DNA of 64,000 nt from the IMG/VR virus record IMGVR_UViG_3300042988_000771, positions 1-64,000 of that record, one strand, 5' to 3'. Source of the DNA: a virus. Shown in pieces: positions 54,953 through 63,185 of this stretch (position 1 is the stretch's first letter; each line of letters starts with the position of its first letter). The position numbers were made by a program, and so were the translations under genes. Below the pieces are notes generated by a model. That model saw nothing but the letters and a program-made list of their open reading frames with translations. It was not told where the DNA came from and made no database searches.

Positions 54953-55687
54953 ATGTCCGAGACCACCATCACGACGGCCGAGCCCGTCGTCGAGACGACT
55001 GAGGTCGTCTCCGAGGAGACTCCCAAGCGGGGCTTCCTCAAGCGCTTCGCCTCGGCCTTTGCGGCCAAGGTCACCCAGGCGGCCAAGGCCGTCCAGTCCG
55101 CGTTCGTCCGCCTCTTCGGAGACAACGAGACCGAGATCCCCGAGAACGAGGGCTTCGTTCGCAAGGCCGCACGGTTCATCACCGCGATCCCGAAGTGGGC
55201 CACGCTGGTGGCCCTCAAGGCAGCGCAGGCCGTCGTGTGGTTCGCGCTGCTCGTCATCACCGTGGTCGTCACAGTGGTGCTGCTCATCGCAGCCGCTATC
55301 GTCTTCGCAATCGCGCTGGCGATCCAGACGGTCTTCAAGGTGCTCCAGGGCATCGCGCTGATCGCCCGCACTCCCTACCTGCTGGTCCGTGGCGACGACT
55401 GCTTCGCGACCGACTGGAAGGGCTACCTCCTCGGCTGGACCCCGCGCTTCTTCATGACGACCAGCATCCAGCAGGTCTACTTCATGAGGCAGTTGGACGC
55501 CGAGACGGCCGAGATCGTGGCGGAGAACCTCGCGGAGACCGAGGCCCCGCTGGAGGCCAAGCCCACGCTGACCGCTCACGCGGGTGGCAAGGGCAAAGCC
55601 ACGCCGCGGCGCAAGCCGAAGTCCAGCCCGCGCACCAAGCGGACTGAACTCCACACGCTTGCTGGCACGGCCGTTGCGCCTGCGTAG
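54953..55687 (+). CDS. Membrane protein with charged ends
   Basis: 244 aa. N-terminal Thr/Glu-rich region, a basic amphipathic helix (RGFLKRFASAFAAKVTQAAK), two strong membrane helices at about 80-130 (VVWFALLVITVVVTVVLLIA and following), and a basic Lys/Arg C-terminal tail with PRRKPKSSPRTKR. Probably inserted in the host membrane with the tail in the cytoplasm; function unknown. Confidence 0.6.
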   Translation: MSETTITTAEPVVETTEVVSEETPKRGFLKRFASAFAAKVTQAAKAVQSAFVRLFGDNETEIPENEGFVRKAARFITAIPKWATLVALKAAQAVVWFALLVITVVVTVVLLIAAAIVFAIALAIQTVFKVLQGIALIARTPYLLVRGDDCFATDWKGYLLGWTPRFFMTTSIQQVYFMRQLDAETAEIVAENLAETEAPLEAKPTLTAHAGGKGKATPRRKPKSSPRTKRTELHTLAGTAVAPA

Positions 55688-55930
55688 ATGTCGTTCCTGA
55701 CGCTGCGCAACACGAAGTGGACGGGCGGCGACGTCACCATCTCCGACGACGGTGAGTACATCGTCATCGAGATACGTGACGTCGCCCCCGTTCGCGGGTA
55801 CATGATCGTCGAGATCGCCACTGGCCAGGTCATCAAGGGCCAGTGGCGTTCGCTGTTTGAGGCCCAGACGGCTGCGAACAGCCTCCGCAAGTCAACCAAT
55901 CAACCGGAAGAGGGAGAAACCCGTGGCTAA
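55688..55930 (+). CDS. Small beta-rich protein
   Basis: 80 aa beginning MSFLTLRNTKWTGGDVTISD, directly abutting the previous stop. Strand pattern YIVIEIRDVAP, then YMIVEIATGQVIKG: a small barrel. Its 3' end carries the start-associated sequence for the next gene. Confidence 0.52.
   Translation: MSFLTLRNTKWTGGDVTISDDGEYIVIEIRDVAPVRGYMIVEIATGQVIKGQWRSLFEAQTAANSLRKSTNQPEEGETRG
55892..55916 (+). repeat. Start-associated sequence, copy 2
   Basis: TCAACCAATCAACCGG then AAGAGGGAG, 6 nt before the GTG of the next gene and inside the coding end of the previous one. Confidence 0.5.
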
Positions 55931-56180
55931 GGAGCCAGTGGTTCTTGTCGTCCACGTCGAGATCGTTCTCGACGACGGCAAGCTCAAGCCTGGTGTCAAC
56001 CTGGACACCATCGCTGAGCAGATCGACACCGCAGTGTGGGGAGTGGTTGTCCCCCACAGCGAGATCAAGGCGACGCGCAAGCGCTGCCTGAAGTCCAAGG
56101 CGCACGTCCACGACGGTGCTGCGCCCTGCCAGAAGTGCGTCAACTACGCCTACAACGAGAGGAACTCCGAGAATGTCTAA
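55923..56180 (+). CDS. Small zinc-binding protein
   Basis: 85 aa, GTG start after AGAGGGAG. VVLVVHVEIVLDDG strand, then a basic KRCLKSKAHVHDGAAPCQKC with three Cys and two His for one zinc. Overlaps the AAA+ gene by 8 nt; perhaps an accessory to it. Confidence 0.55.
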   Translation: MAKEPVVLVVHVEIVLDDGKLKPGVNLDTIAEQIDTAVWGVVVPHSEIKATRKRCLKSKAHVHDGAAPCQKCVNYAYNERNSENV

Positions 56181-57798
56181 GCCCGCGACCATCAGTTACG
56201 AGGACCGCGAGTCCCTCTCCGTCGGCATTGACCACGGCGACCTGAAGAACCTGGACAAGATCGCCTATGCGGTCAACCTCGCCTCTGAGGACGCCCAGGA
56301 GGAGTACGGCAAGGATGCCGTCCTCACCGTCAACGGCCAGCCGATCGACCCGCTGGTCGGTGCAGCAGCCATCCGTGCGGCCTACATCAAGATGCACGGG
56401 ATCGAGCCGATCGGCATGGAGTGGCAGGGGATGCTCCCGGTCACCAAGCCGTTCGAGACCCAGGACCGCCTGTTCCGCCTCATCAGCGGGGAGACCGTCC
56501 TGGAGACCGTCTTGGAGTCCCCGCGCATCTGGAACGCCGAGAAGCTCTCGATCTACCTGTCCGAGTGGCACCCCGAGTTCGTCCAGCCCAAGGTCGTCTA
56601 CCCCAGCCACCGCAAGATGCTGCTGGCGGAGGTGCTCAAGGGCGCGACGATGATCGGCATGCCCACTCGCACGGTGGACGTGCCGTGGGGCGGCGTGGCG
56701 TGGCCGGTCAACGAGGACCGGGTGGACATGACCATCGTGGCCACCGAGAAGCCGGGCAACGAGTTCGGCCTGCCGAACAAGATGGTCGCTCGGTTCATCG
56801 TGGTCGCCAAGAAGATGCACGCCGGGGCTGTGGACGAGTTCTACAGCCTGGTCCTGGAGGAGGTGCGCCGGGTCTACCAGAACAAGTACATCGTCTGGAA
56901 CGACGGCCGCATCTCCTACGAGGACGTCCACACCAAGGTCAAGGTCGGGGAGATCATCCTCAACGAGGACTTCGAGGCGGAGCTGGAGACGCGCATCTAC
57001 AAGCGCATCCGCAACGTCGAGGAGTGCCGTCGCACCGACCGCCGGATGCTCAGCGCCAAGTACGTCTTCTCGGGCGAGGCGGGCACCGGCAAGACCATGA
57101 CCGCCCAGTTGATCGCGATGGAGTCGCTCAACAACAACTGGACGGTTGTCCTCATCCAGCCGGGCGACGACGAGGACTTCGGTCGCGCGATGGACTTCGT
57201 CGCCCAGTTGGACGGTCCGGTCCTCGTGATCGTGGAGGACCTGGAGAAGATGATGCCCGACCAGGAGGGCCTGACCACCAAGCAGCGGATGGAGGAGCGC
57301 TCCAAGCTCCTTGACCGCTTCGACGGCGGGGTCATCAAGGGCAAGGAGATCGTCTTCATCCTGACGACGAACTTCAAGATGATGTGGATCAGCGCCATGG
57401 CTCGCCACGGTCGCTGCGACGGATTCTGGGAGTTCGTCCCGCTCGATCGGGTGGGCTTCGAGAAGCTCATGCGGATCAAGCTCAAGGGGCGGCTCGCCGA
57501 CGACGTGGACTTCGACATCGTCTTCGAGTACGTCAAGGACATGTCGTCCTCGTTCCTGGCAGCCATGGCGGACTACGCCCGCGACGACTGCCTCGGTGAG
57601 GGCACGGACTACCGGCTGACCACGGATCGTCTGGTCGTGCTCACGCGCGGCCTGCGTCGCCAGTACCAGTGGTACATCGAGCTCGTGGACAACGAGTTGT
57701 CCCAGCGGGCTCAGACGCTCAGCGAGCACTACGAGGCGCTGGTCGGTCCTATCGTGGACGCGAGGTTCGCAGCGGCGGGCTTCGCAACCGTCAAGTAG
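56173..57798 (+). CDS. AAA+ ATPase with large N-terminal domain
   Basis: 541 aa. Residues 1-270 are alpha/beta with no known motif (long strands such as VDMTIVATEKPGNEF). The ATPase: YVFSGEAGTGKTMTAQ Walker A near 302, VLVIVEDLEKMM Walker B near 350, IVFILTTNF sensor 1, then an MARHGRCDGFWEF segment that may hold the arginine finger. Related in form to 26S/ClpX-like or Rubisco-activase-like AAA proteins. Could remodel host or phage complexes in early infection. Confidence 0.72.
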   Translation: MSKPATISYEDRESLSVGIDHGDLKNLDKIAYAVNLASEDAQEEYGKDAVLTVNGQPIDPLVGAAAIRAAYIKMHGIEPIGMEWQGMLPVTKPFETQDRLFRLISGETVLETVLESPRIWNAEKLSIYLSEWHPEFVQPKVVYPSHRKMLLAEVLKGATMIGMPTRTVDVPWGGVAWPVNEDRVDMTIVATEKPGNEFGLPNKMVARFIVVAKKMHAGAVDEFYSLVLEEVRRVYQNKYIVWNDGRISYEDVHTKVKVGEIILNEDFEAELETRIYKRIRNVEECRRTDRRMLSAKYVFSGEAGTGKTMTAQLIAMESLNNNWTVVLIQPGDDEDFGRAMDFVAQLDGPVLVIVEDLEKMMPDQEGLTTKQRMEERSKLLDRFDGGVIKGKEIVFILTTNFKMMWISAMARHGRCDGFWEFVPLDRVGFEKLMRIKLKGRLADDVDFDIVFEYVKDMSSSFLAAMADYARDDCLGEGTDYRLTTDRLVVLTRGLRRQYQWYIELVDNELSQRAQTLSEHYEALVGPIVDARFAAAGFATVK

Positions 57799-57804
57799 AG
57801 AGCC

Positions 57805-57849
57805 GGGGTCGGGGCGGGGTTCACGACTCCCTCGCCCCGCCTCGGCCCC
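57805..57849 (+). terminator. Long GC hairpin after the AAA+ gene
   Basis: GGGGTCGGGGCGGGG pairs with CCCCGCCTCGGCCCC over 15 positions with two mismatches or wobbles; loop 15 nt. No U-run follows; a terminator or an mRNA-stabilising end. Confidence 0.5.
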
Positions 57850-57867
57850 CTACAACGAAGGAGAGAC

Positions 57868-58182
57868 ATGTCAGACGATCTGTTGCAGGACGCCTTGGCG
57901 ATGATGGAGGGCACCGAGGAGGTTCCTCCGTTCATCAGTGAGGCCACGATCGAGCACGTCGCCACCGACTTGGCGACGTGGTGCTTCGAGTCATTCCAGA
58001 AGGCGAACGAGGAGGCCCCCGAGGGGCTGGCCGAGGACGTCTTCATCGCGTTCGTGACGAACGCCATCGGGGCTGCCTTCATCGCAGGCTGCCTCAGCAC
58101 ATCAACCAACCCGCAAGAAGCCCCCAGCCACACCGTGGTCGGCGGGCAGTCAGGAGCCATCTACAACTTCTATTTCAACTAG
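57868..58182 (+). CDS. Small acidic helical protein
   Basis: 104 aa; GGAGAG 5 nt upstream. MSDDLLQDALAMMEGTEEVP start, helices throughout, and a hydrophobic segment VFIAFVTNAIGAAFIAGCL that may be buried. No known motif. Confidence 0.55.
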   Translation: MSDDLLQDALAMMEGTEEVPPFISEATIEHVATDLATWCFESFQKANEEAPEGLAEDVFIAFVTNAIGAAFIAGCLSTSTNPQEAPSHTVVGGQSGAIYNFYFN

Positions 58183-58191
58183 GAGGACCCC

Positions 58192-58491
58192 GTGGGGTTC
58201 ATCGAAGCATTCAAGTCCATCTGCAAGCGCGTGATCGCCAACGTCATCTCGGCGATCCAGCGCATGTCAGCACAGGAGGTCGTCGTCTCCGAGGACGGCG
58301 AGATCATCATCCGCGAGCCGCTCGTCAAGGACATCGCGGACAAGCTCAGTGCGGTCGTCGTGGCCAGCGCTGCCCTGTTCTTCCTGATGTCTCCGCTCCA
58401 GGGAGCGACGGCGATGAAGATCGGGGACCAGTTGCTCCGCCTGGCCACCGTGATGTGGAACGGCGAACCGGAGGTGGTGGTCAGTGGCTAA
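58192..58491 (+). CDS. Small membrane-associated protein
   Basis: 99 aa, GTG start with AGGAGG 5 nt upstream. Amphipathic N-terminal helix (FIEAFKSICKRVIANVISAI), then a hydrophobic helix near 55-70 (LSAVVVASAALFFLMSPL). Overlaps the next gene by 8 nt. Confidence 0.52.
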   Translation: MGFIEAFKSICKRVIANVISAIQRMSAQEVVVSEDGEIIIREPLVKDIADKLSAVVVASAALFFLMSPLQGATAMKIGDQLLRLATVMWNGEPEVVVSG

Positions 58492-58804
58492 GCCCTACGT
58501 TCTTCCCGGCACTACGACGGAGACGCTGGAACTGTGCGACTACTGCTTCCAGCAGCGAGAGCGTGAGACGCGTCTCAGCAAGCACACGGACGTCGCCATC
58601 TGCCGCGAGGAGAACCTCATCGTGGAGGACGACTACGCCCACTACTTCTCGTCCTACACGCTGGAGACCTTGTGGTACTGCGATTACTGCGAGGAGATGA
58701 AGAACAGCGAGGACGTGTACGAGAAGGCCGTGGCGACCTGGTGCTGTCCGACCTGCCACGAGCAGTACGGCGACGAGTACGACGCAGCGAACTGCTGCGA
58801 CTAA
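58484..58804 (+). CDS. Double zinc-ribbon protein
   Basis: 106 aa, GTG start. Cys pairs CDYC, CDYC and CCPTC plus a terminal CC and a His give at least two zinc sites, spaced by acidic helices. Probably protein- or nucleic-acid binding. The TAA stop is the first part of the start-associated sequence of the next gene. Confidence 0.55.
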   Translation: MAKPYVLPGTTTETLELCDYCFQQRERETRLSKHTDVAICREENLIVEDDYAHYFSSYTLETLWYCDYCEEMKNSEDVYEKAVATWCCPTCHEQYGDEYDAANCCD

Positions 58805-58823
58805 CCAACCGGGAAAGAGGGAG
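58802..58823 (+). repeat. Start-associated sequence, copy 3
   Basis: TAA stop, CCAACCGG, GAAAGAGGGAG, then one base to the ATG. Same element as at 61786 and 63183. Confidence 0.55.
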
Positions 58824-58824
58824 C

Positions 58825-59319
58825 ATGGAAGAAGTCAGGATGTACGACAGCTTCGAACAGATGCTGGCGGACATCGAACAGAACACCCAGATCGCCATCG
58901 CCAGCATGACTGACGAGCAGCGCGACCTGTGCGACGGCAACGAGCACTACGCGTTCTACCTCGATGCCGCAGACGGATCACTCGCCGTGGTCCACGTCCT
59001 GTCCCGCCAGCAGATCCTGGATGGCAAGTACCCCGACGAGGTCGACCTCTGGTTCGACGACGAGGGGAAGGCCAGCCGGGGCTACCTGCCGTGTCGGACC
59101 TGGGACGCCGTGTACTACGTGTGGCCTGACGATCCGGACCTGCACGACCGGCATGCGTCGATCCTCATGAAGTGCAGCAAGGAGGAGTTCGAGCACATGC
59201 GCGAGAACAAGTGTCTTTTCGCGCCCCTGTTGAACGACATGCACTACGTCAACCTGCTCAACAGGTACGTTGCCCTCCTCCACGAGAAGTACAGGAAGGA
59301 GCGCGATGCCAGGGCTTGA
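58825..59319 (+). CDS. Unknown acidic protein
   Basis: 164 aa. MEEVRMYDSFEQMLADIEQN start, DGSLAVVHVLSRQQILDGKY, a Trp/Asp/Tyr-rich middle (YYVWPDDPDLHD) and a helical end. The opening helix plus beta strands resemble short actinophage early proteins without known role. Confidence 0.55.
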   Translation: MEEVRMYDSFEQMLADIEQNTQIAIASMTDEQRDLCDGNEHYAFYLDAADGSLAVVHVLSRQQILDGKYPDEVDLWFDDEGKASRGYLPCRTWDAVYYVWPDDPDLHDRHASILMKCSKEEFEHMRENKCLFAPLLNDMHYVNLLNRYVALLHEKYRKERDARA

Positions 59320-59881
59320 GAAGCAGGCAGTTGCCGCCATGGAAGGGGCGCGCGAGACCTACATGACCTTGGGGCACGACAACTTCGATCCCATGCTCCA
59401 TGTCATCCAGAAGAACGACGACCGCGACGTCATCATCCTGATGAAGGGTGTTCCCACGGGCTACCTCTACGAGGCGGTCCAGCGAGTGCTGTCGGAGATG
59501 GGACTTGATCCCGAGGCCATCTTCGTCATCAACGACGCCTACGGGGTCTACTACGGAGAGGAATCCACGCAGGAGCAGCGCGAGTACGAGGAGGCGCAGC
59601 TGGCTCTCGGAGGCATGCGTACACCCCTGGGCGAGCGATTCGCCAAGGGTGATCCGTGGGTCCGGGAGATGCTCACGGTGACCGGGCTCTCGTCTACCGA
59701 GACGGTCCTGGTCAATCAGATCTACCGGTGGACACCGGTAGACGGATGGGAGTGGAATGAGCCCAAGATCACCTCGGAGTCCACTACCGACTGGGTATGG
59801 GACAGGCTGGTCAACGGCCAGCCCAAGCCCGAGATGACCGAGATGATCAACAGGGCTAAGGAGATCGGGGAGCAGGAGTGA
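59306..59881 (+). CDS. Unknown alpha/beta protein
   Basis: 191 aa from ATG 59306, overlapping the previous gene by 14 nt. LHVIQKNDDRDVIILMKGVP strand set, then a long helix with Glu/Arg, and IYRWTPVDGWEWNEP. No motif recognised. Confidence 0.55.
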   Translation: MPGLEKQAVAAMEGARETYMTLGHDNFDPMLHVIQKNDDRDVIILMKGVPTGYLYEAVQRVLSEMGLDPEAIFVINDAYGVYYGEESTQEQREYEEAQLALGGMRTPLGERFAKGDPWVREMLTVTGLSSTETVLVNQIYRWTPVDGWEWNEPKITSESTTDWVWDRLVNGQPKPEMTEMINRAKEIGEQE

Positions 59882-60111
59882 GCGTGTGGGTGGGGTTCTG
59901 GGTTCTTGGCGTTCTGGCTTTCGTGGCGAGCATCTGCTCGGCATACTGGTTCGGCAAGGACGCAGGGACACGTGAGGCCTACAAGTGGCGCACACGGTAC
60001 GAGCATCAGCGGCGGGAGAACTCCCTTCTCCGGCAGACGATGAGCGCACCCTTCGAGTCCGCCTGGAACAACGTACGAGTCGTTCCAGACGAGTCCTACG
60101 ACGCGTCGTAG
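59878..60111 (+). CDS. Single-pass membrane protein
   Basis: 77 aa, GTG in GTGA overlap. Membrane helix of about residues 3-24 (VWVGFWVLGVLAFVASICSA), then a basic helical tail. The last codons and stop lie in an 18-bp perfect palindrome. Could be a lysis accessory to the transglycosylase gene that follows. Confidence 0.55.
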   Translation: MSVWVGFWVLGVLAFVASICSAYWFGKDAGTREAYKWRTRYEHQRRENSLLRQTMSAPFESAWNNVRVVPDESYDAS

Positions 60112-60112
60112 G
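60095..60112. promoter_or_regulatory. 18-bp perfect palindrome
   Basis: CCTACGACG followed by CGTCGTAGG, spanning the stop codon of the membrane gene. A candidate operator or transcription-end signal; no similar copy found elsewhere here. Confidence 0.35.
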
Positions 60113-60127
60113 CGCCCTTCGGGGCAC

Positions 60128-60149
60128 GGCGGTTAGCGAAAGCGCCGCC
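60128..60149 (+). promoter_or_regulatory. GAAA-loop hairpin before transglycosylase gene
   Basis: GGCGG/CCGCC outer stem with an inner GC-GAAA-GC. Lies 31 nt before the GTG start; likely a leader structure or weak terminator. Confidence 0.4.
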
Positions 60150-60180
60150 ACTCCTTGTAGTCGAAAGGAAGGACGAGCAT

Positions 60181-60504
60181 GTGTTTGACGCTCTGATGAT
60201 GACAGCCGCTCTAGCACTGCCCGCCAAGGACACAGCATCTCCTGCTGTGTCCTTTCTCAACTGCGTGATCGCGCATGAGAGTGGCGGGAATCCGCGGGCT
60301 GAGAATCCGACTAGCACGGCTAGTGGGCTTTTTCAGTTCATCGACGGAACCTGGAGGCATTACGCCTCCAAGGTTCCCAGCGCTAGGAAGTACTACCACG
60401 CAGCGCACGCTCCTGCGAAGGTTCAATGGGAGGTCGCACTGCTGGCAGTCAAGTGGAACGGCCACGGGCATTGGCGTGGCACCAACTGCGGATATGGCAC
60501 CTAG
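60181..60504 (+). CDS. Secreted lytic transglycosylase / Rpf-like muralytic enzyme
   Basis: 107 aa, GTG start with AAGGAAGGA upstream. Residues 1-22 look like a signal peptide (MMTAALALPA). The catalytic region reads NCVIAHESGGNP with the active Glu, then TSTASGLFQFIDGTWRHY, AKVQWEVALLAVKWNG and HWRGTNCGYGT, with two Cys that may pair. This is the lysozyme/SLT fold of resuscitation-promoting-factor and phage transglycosylases that cut glycan chains. Placed in the right arm, far from the holin/amidase cassette. Confidence 0.75.
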   Translation: MFDALMMTAALALPAKDTASPAVSFLNCVIAHESGGNPRAENPTSTASGLFQFIDGTWRHYASKVPSARKYYHAAHAPAKVQWEVALLAVKWNGHGHWRGTNCGYGT

Positions 60505-60531
60505 GAACACGCAACACTGATCGCCCACAGG

Positions 60532-60559
60532 GAGGCCCCCGGTTCACGCCGGGGGCCTC
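60532..60559 (+). terminator. Hairpin terminator after the transglycosylase gene
   Basis: 11-bp perfect stem GAGGCCCCCGG/CCGGGGGCCTC, loop TTCACG, followed by TCGCTCATT. Ends the transcript; the next gene has its own GAGGGAGG ribosome site. Confidence 0.6.
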
Positions 60560-60579
60560 TCGCTCATTGAGGGAGGAAC

Positions 60580-61008
60580 ATGTTCGGATCACGAGTCTGC
60601 ACATCGACAGACCTGCTCTACATGGCCACCATGGCCGACAAGCACGAGTTCAACCGCAGGGTCGAAACAGAGAAGCTCGCTGCTCAGATCGACCACAACG
60701 GCATCAACATCATCGAGTGCATGATGATGTACCACCGCGCGTCCTTCGGGCCGACGCCCAAGGACAAGCCCATCTGGCCGGACCATCACCGCTGCTACGT
60801 CTACGCCAAGATCAAGGGCCAGGACGAGCCGGTCAACTTCTTCCTGGACGTGGAGGCGTCCTTCTGGGACCGCCTCAAGACCGTGGAGGAGTTGGAGGCG
60901 GCGATGGCCGACCCCATCACGATGGGGATCGCCCGCGCACGACTGGCCTCCGTCGAGGAGCAGTTGATCCTGGACGGCGCATCGACCGTGGAGGACTCCG
61001 ATGGCTGA
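60580..61008 (+). CDS. Unknown protein
   Basis: 142 aa; GAGGGAGG 5 nt upstream. Helical start (DKHEFNRRVETEKLAAQI), a middle with CMMMYHRASFGPTPKDKP and a beta strand set, acidic helical end. No known family. Confidence 0.56.
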   Translation: MFGSRVCTSTDLLYMATMADKHEFNRRVETEKLAAQIDHNGINIIECMMMYHRASFGPTPKDKPIWPDHHRCYVYAKIKGQDEPVNFFLDVEASFWDRLKTVEELEAAMADPITMGIARARLASVEEQLILDGASTVEDSDG

Positions 61009-61135
61009 GCACTACCGCAAGGGCGTTACCTGCGAGCCGTGCTTGGACGGAGAGCACGCGACCACCGAGCACATCCTGGACAACGACGGCAAGTACGTGT
61101 CCACCGTGTGCCTGTGCTGTGAGGAGGAAGTATGA
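61001..61135 (+). CDS. Tiny zinc-binding protein
   Basis: 44 aa; overlaps the previous gene by 8 nt. CEPCLDGEH and CLCC supply Cys residues for one zinc, with two His between. ATGA link to the next gene supports it. Function unknown. Confidence 0.52.
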   Translation: MAEHYRKGVTCEPCLDGEHATTEHILDNDGKYVSTVCLCCEEEV

Positions 61136-61788
61136 GAAGCGAGGGCGAGTACGACCCCACGATGAACGTGGGACACATCATCACGGGACTGATGGACAAG
61201 ATCAGCCAGCTCAAGGAGCAGCGCGACAACCTGGATGCTCGGGTGGCTTCTCTGGCAACGGAGAACGCCGACATACGCATCGAGTCAAACGACACGCTCA
61301 AGAGTCTGAGGGCGCAGGTCGATCAGCTGACCTACCGCAACGGCGTCCTGCACAACGAGATTCGCAATGAGCGTGAGCAGATCGGCAAACTGGAGGAGCA
61401 TCTCCGCGCTTCTGAGAAGACCGCCAAGTACTGGGAGCAGGAGGCTGTTGCCCGCGCTCGTGCGGTCACTGACCTCATCAAGGCGAATCAGGAGTTGAAG
61501 GGCAACCCGCTCATTCAAGTAGACACGACGGCCCAGGCGAGGGTTGAGGAGCTGGAGGAAGAACTCCGTTCGGTTCAGTCTGACCGCGACTATTGGAAGA
61601 CCTTGGCGCTGGAACATGGCGCGGCGCTTGCCGAACTGCGGGCCAAGGGACAGGCTCCTGTCTCTCATCCCGACGTCCTCTTGCAGCAGGCGCGCATTGA
61701 CGACCTGCTCAAGGACAACGAGGACCTGCGCCACAACATGCGCAACATCCGCGACAACGTCATGCGCTGGACTAACAAGTTCGTCTAA
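61132..61788 (+). CDS. Coiled-coil protein
   Basis: 218 aa, nearly all heptad coiled coil from residue 15 to 215 (KISQLKEQRDNLDARVASLA type), with one Pro break near 125. Forms a long parallel dimer or trimer. Could be a cytoskeletal or scaffold-type early protein. Its TAA stop starts a start-associated sequence. Confidence 0.62.
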   Translation: MRSEGEYDPTMNVGHIITGLMDKISQLKEQRDNLDARVASLATENADIRIESNDTLKSLRAQVDQLTYRNGVLHNEIRNEREQIGKLEEHLRASEKTAKYWEQEAVARARAVTDLIKANQELKGNPLIQVDTTAQARVEELEEELRSVQSDRDYWKTLALEHGAALAELRAKGQAPVSHPDVLLQQARIDDLLKDNEDLRHNMRNIRDNVMRWTNKFV

Positions 61789-61805
61789 CCAACCGAAAGA
61801 GGGAG
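61786..61805 (+). repeat. Start-associated sequence, copy 4
   Basis: TAA stop, CCAACCGAAAGAGGGAG, then two bases to the ATG. The cleanest copy of the element. Confidence 0.6.
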
Positions 61806-61807
61806 TC

Positions 61808-62653
61808 ATGAGTCACTTCGTAGTGCTGGTCCTCGGGGGTACGCCCGAGACCATCGACGAGTACCTGGAGAAGACGCTGGAGCCGTACAACGAGAACACC
61901 CCGGTCGCGCCCTACTGGGAGGAAGAGGCCACCAACGCCCAGGACCACTGGGCATGGAGCTACACCGAGGAGGCCGTGGTCCCCATCGCGACGATGGTGG
62001 AGTACGCCGAGTTCCTCAACAAGCGCTACTCGGAGGACGGGTACAAGTACCGCGTCCGCGATGGCGTGCTCCAGCGTCAGTCCACCTACAACCCTGAGTC
62101 CAAGTGGGACTGGTGGGTCGTCGGCGGTCGCTGGTCGAACATGCTGATGCTCAAGGACGGCAGGCACGTGGACGAGGCCTACATCCGCGACGTCGACTGG
62201 GTGGGCATGCGCGCCGTCGCCCGCAAGAAGGCCGAGGACGACTTCGACCTGATGTGGAACATCATCGGCAAGCGCACTCCGCTGGTCGCATGGAAGTCGT
62301 TCATGGCCAAGTACCCGAACGACATCGCCAAGGCTCGCGAGGAGTACAACGCGCAGGAGACCCTCAAGGTCCTGCGCAGCTCCAACGTCGCAGCGCCCGT
62401 CTTCGGATGCCCGGTGGAGACCTACCACCTGGACGCCCCCAATCCGAGGGAGTCCTTCGTCGAGGCCAGCGTCAACGCCATCCCCTGGTGCTACGCCGTC
62501 GTCAAGGACGGCAAGTGGGTCACCCAGGGGAGCATGGGCTGGTGGGGCATGTCGAAGGACGACATGACCGACGACGAGTGGAAGGCCATCGTCCGCAAGC
62601 TCATCGACGACAGCCCCGATGAGTACGTCACCGTCGTGGACTGCCACATCTGA
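61808..62653 (+). CDS. Conserved phage protein, ferredoxin-like start
   Basis: 281 aa. MSHFVVLVLGGTPETIDEYL, LEPYNENTPV and SKWDWWVVGGRWSN match a protein type seen in many phages and some bacteria (start SHF-x-V-L-V, later a G-G-R-W segment), without known function. The rest is alpha/beta with a WWGMSKDDM end. Single-copy gene in the right-arm operon. Confidence 0.6.
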   Translation: MSHFVVLVLGGTPETIDEYLEKTLEPYNENTPVAPYWEEEATNAQDHWAWSYTEEAVVPIATMVEYAEFLNKRYSEDGYKYRVRDGVLQRQSTYNPESKWDWWVVGGRWSNMLMLKDGRHVDEAYIRDVDWVGMRAVARKKAEDDFDLMWNIIGKRTPLVAWKSFMAKYPNDIAKAREEYNAQETLKVLRSSNVAAPVFGCPVETYHLDAPNPRESFVEASVNAIPWCYAVVKDGKWVTQGSMGWWGMSKDDMTDDEWKAIVRKLIDDSPDEYVTVVDCHI

Positions 62654-62940
62654 TGGAGACGCGACTCAGCCCTGAGGCGAAGTGCAACAGGTGCGGGTAT
62701 CCGATCGACACGGCCACCGGGATCACAGGAAGGATTCCCGATCCCGGTGACCTGTCGGTCTGCATCGCCTGCGGCATGCCGGAGATGTTCATCATGTGCC
62801 CGACGGGGATGATCACCCGCCCGTGCACGGAGGAGGAACTGACACAGGTCCTCACCGACGATGTGGCGGTCAAGCTGATCGCCATCATCGCTGTCAAGAG
62901 CGCCACCGATCCCGACTGGCCGAAGGGACCAAGGGAATGA
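62653..62940 (+). CDS. Small zinc-ribbon protein
   Basis: 95 aa; TGATG overlap. CNRCGYPIDTATG and CIACGMPEMFIMC give a four-Cys ribbon; a helical C-terminus follows. Similar in kind to other short zinc proteins here. Confidence 0.56.
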   Translation: METRLSPEAKCNRCGYPIDTATGITGRIPDPGDLSVCIACGMPEMFIMCPTGMITRPCTEEELTQVLTDDVAVKLIAIIAVKSATDPDWPKGPRE

Positions 62941-63185
62941 CATTCGACGACGACTTCATTCGCATCCCCATCTCAGTGATCGACCGGAGCATCAACGTCC
63001 CGCTGAAGATGTTGGGACTGGAGTGGCCTCCTCCCGAGGAGATCTCCTACTCAGGCTTGATCTACAAGCGCGAGCGCTACTCCGAGATCACCGACGAGCA
63101 GCGCAAGGACATGACTCACGTCGTTCGCGGCGCGGAGTACTCCTACGTCGGGCTGGACCCCGACTACGTCAGAGGGCAGCAGTAA
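62937..63185 (+). CDS. Small unknown protein
   Basis: 82 aa; ATGA overlap. FDDDFIRIPISVIDRSINVP strand and helix, a Pro-rich segment, then an Arg/Glu helix. TAA stop opens a start-associated sequence. Confidence 0.54.
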   Translation: MTFDDDFIRIPISVIDRSINVPLKMLGLEWPPPEEISYSGLIYKRERYSEITDEQRKDMTHVVRGAEYSYVGLDPDYVRGQQ

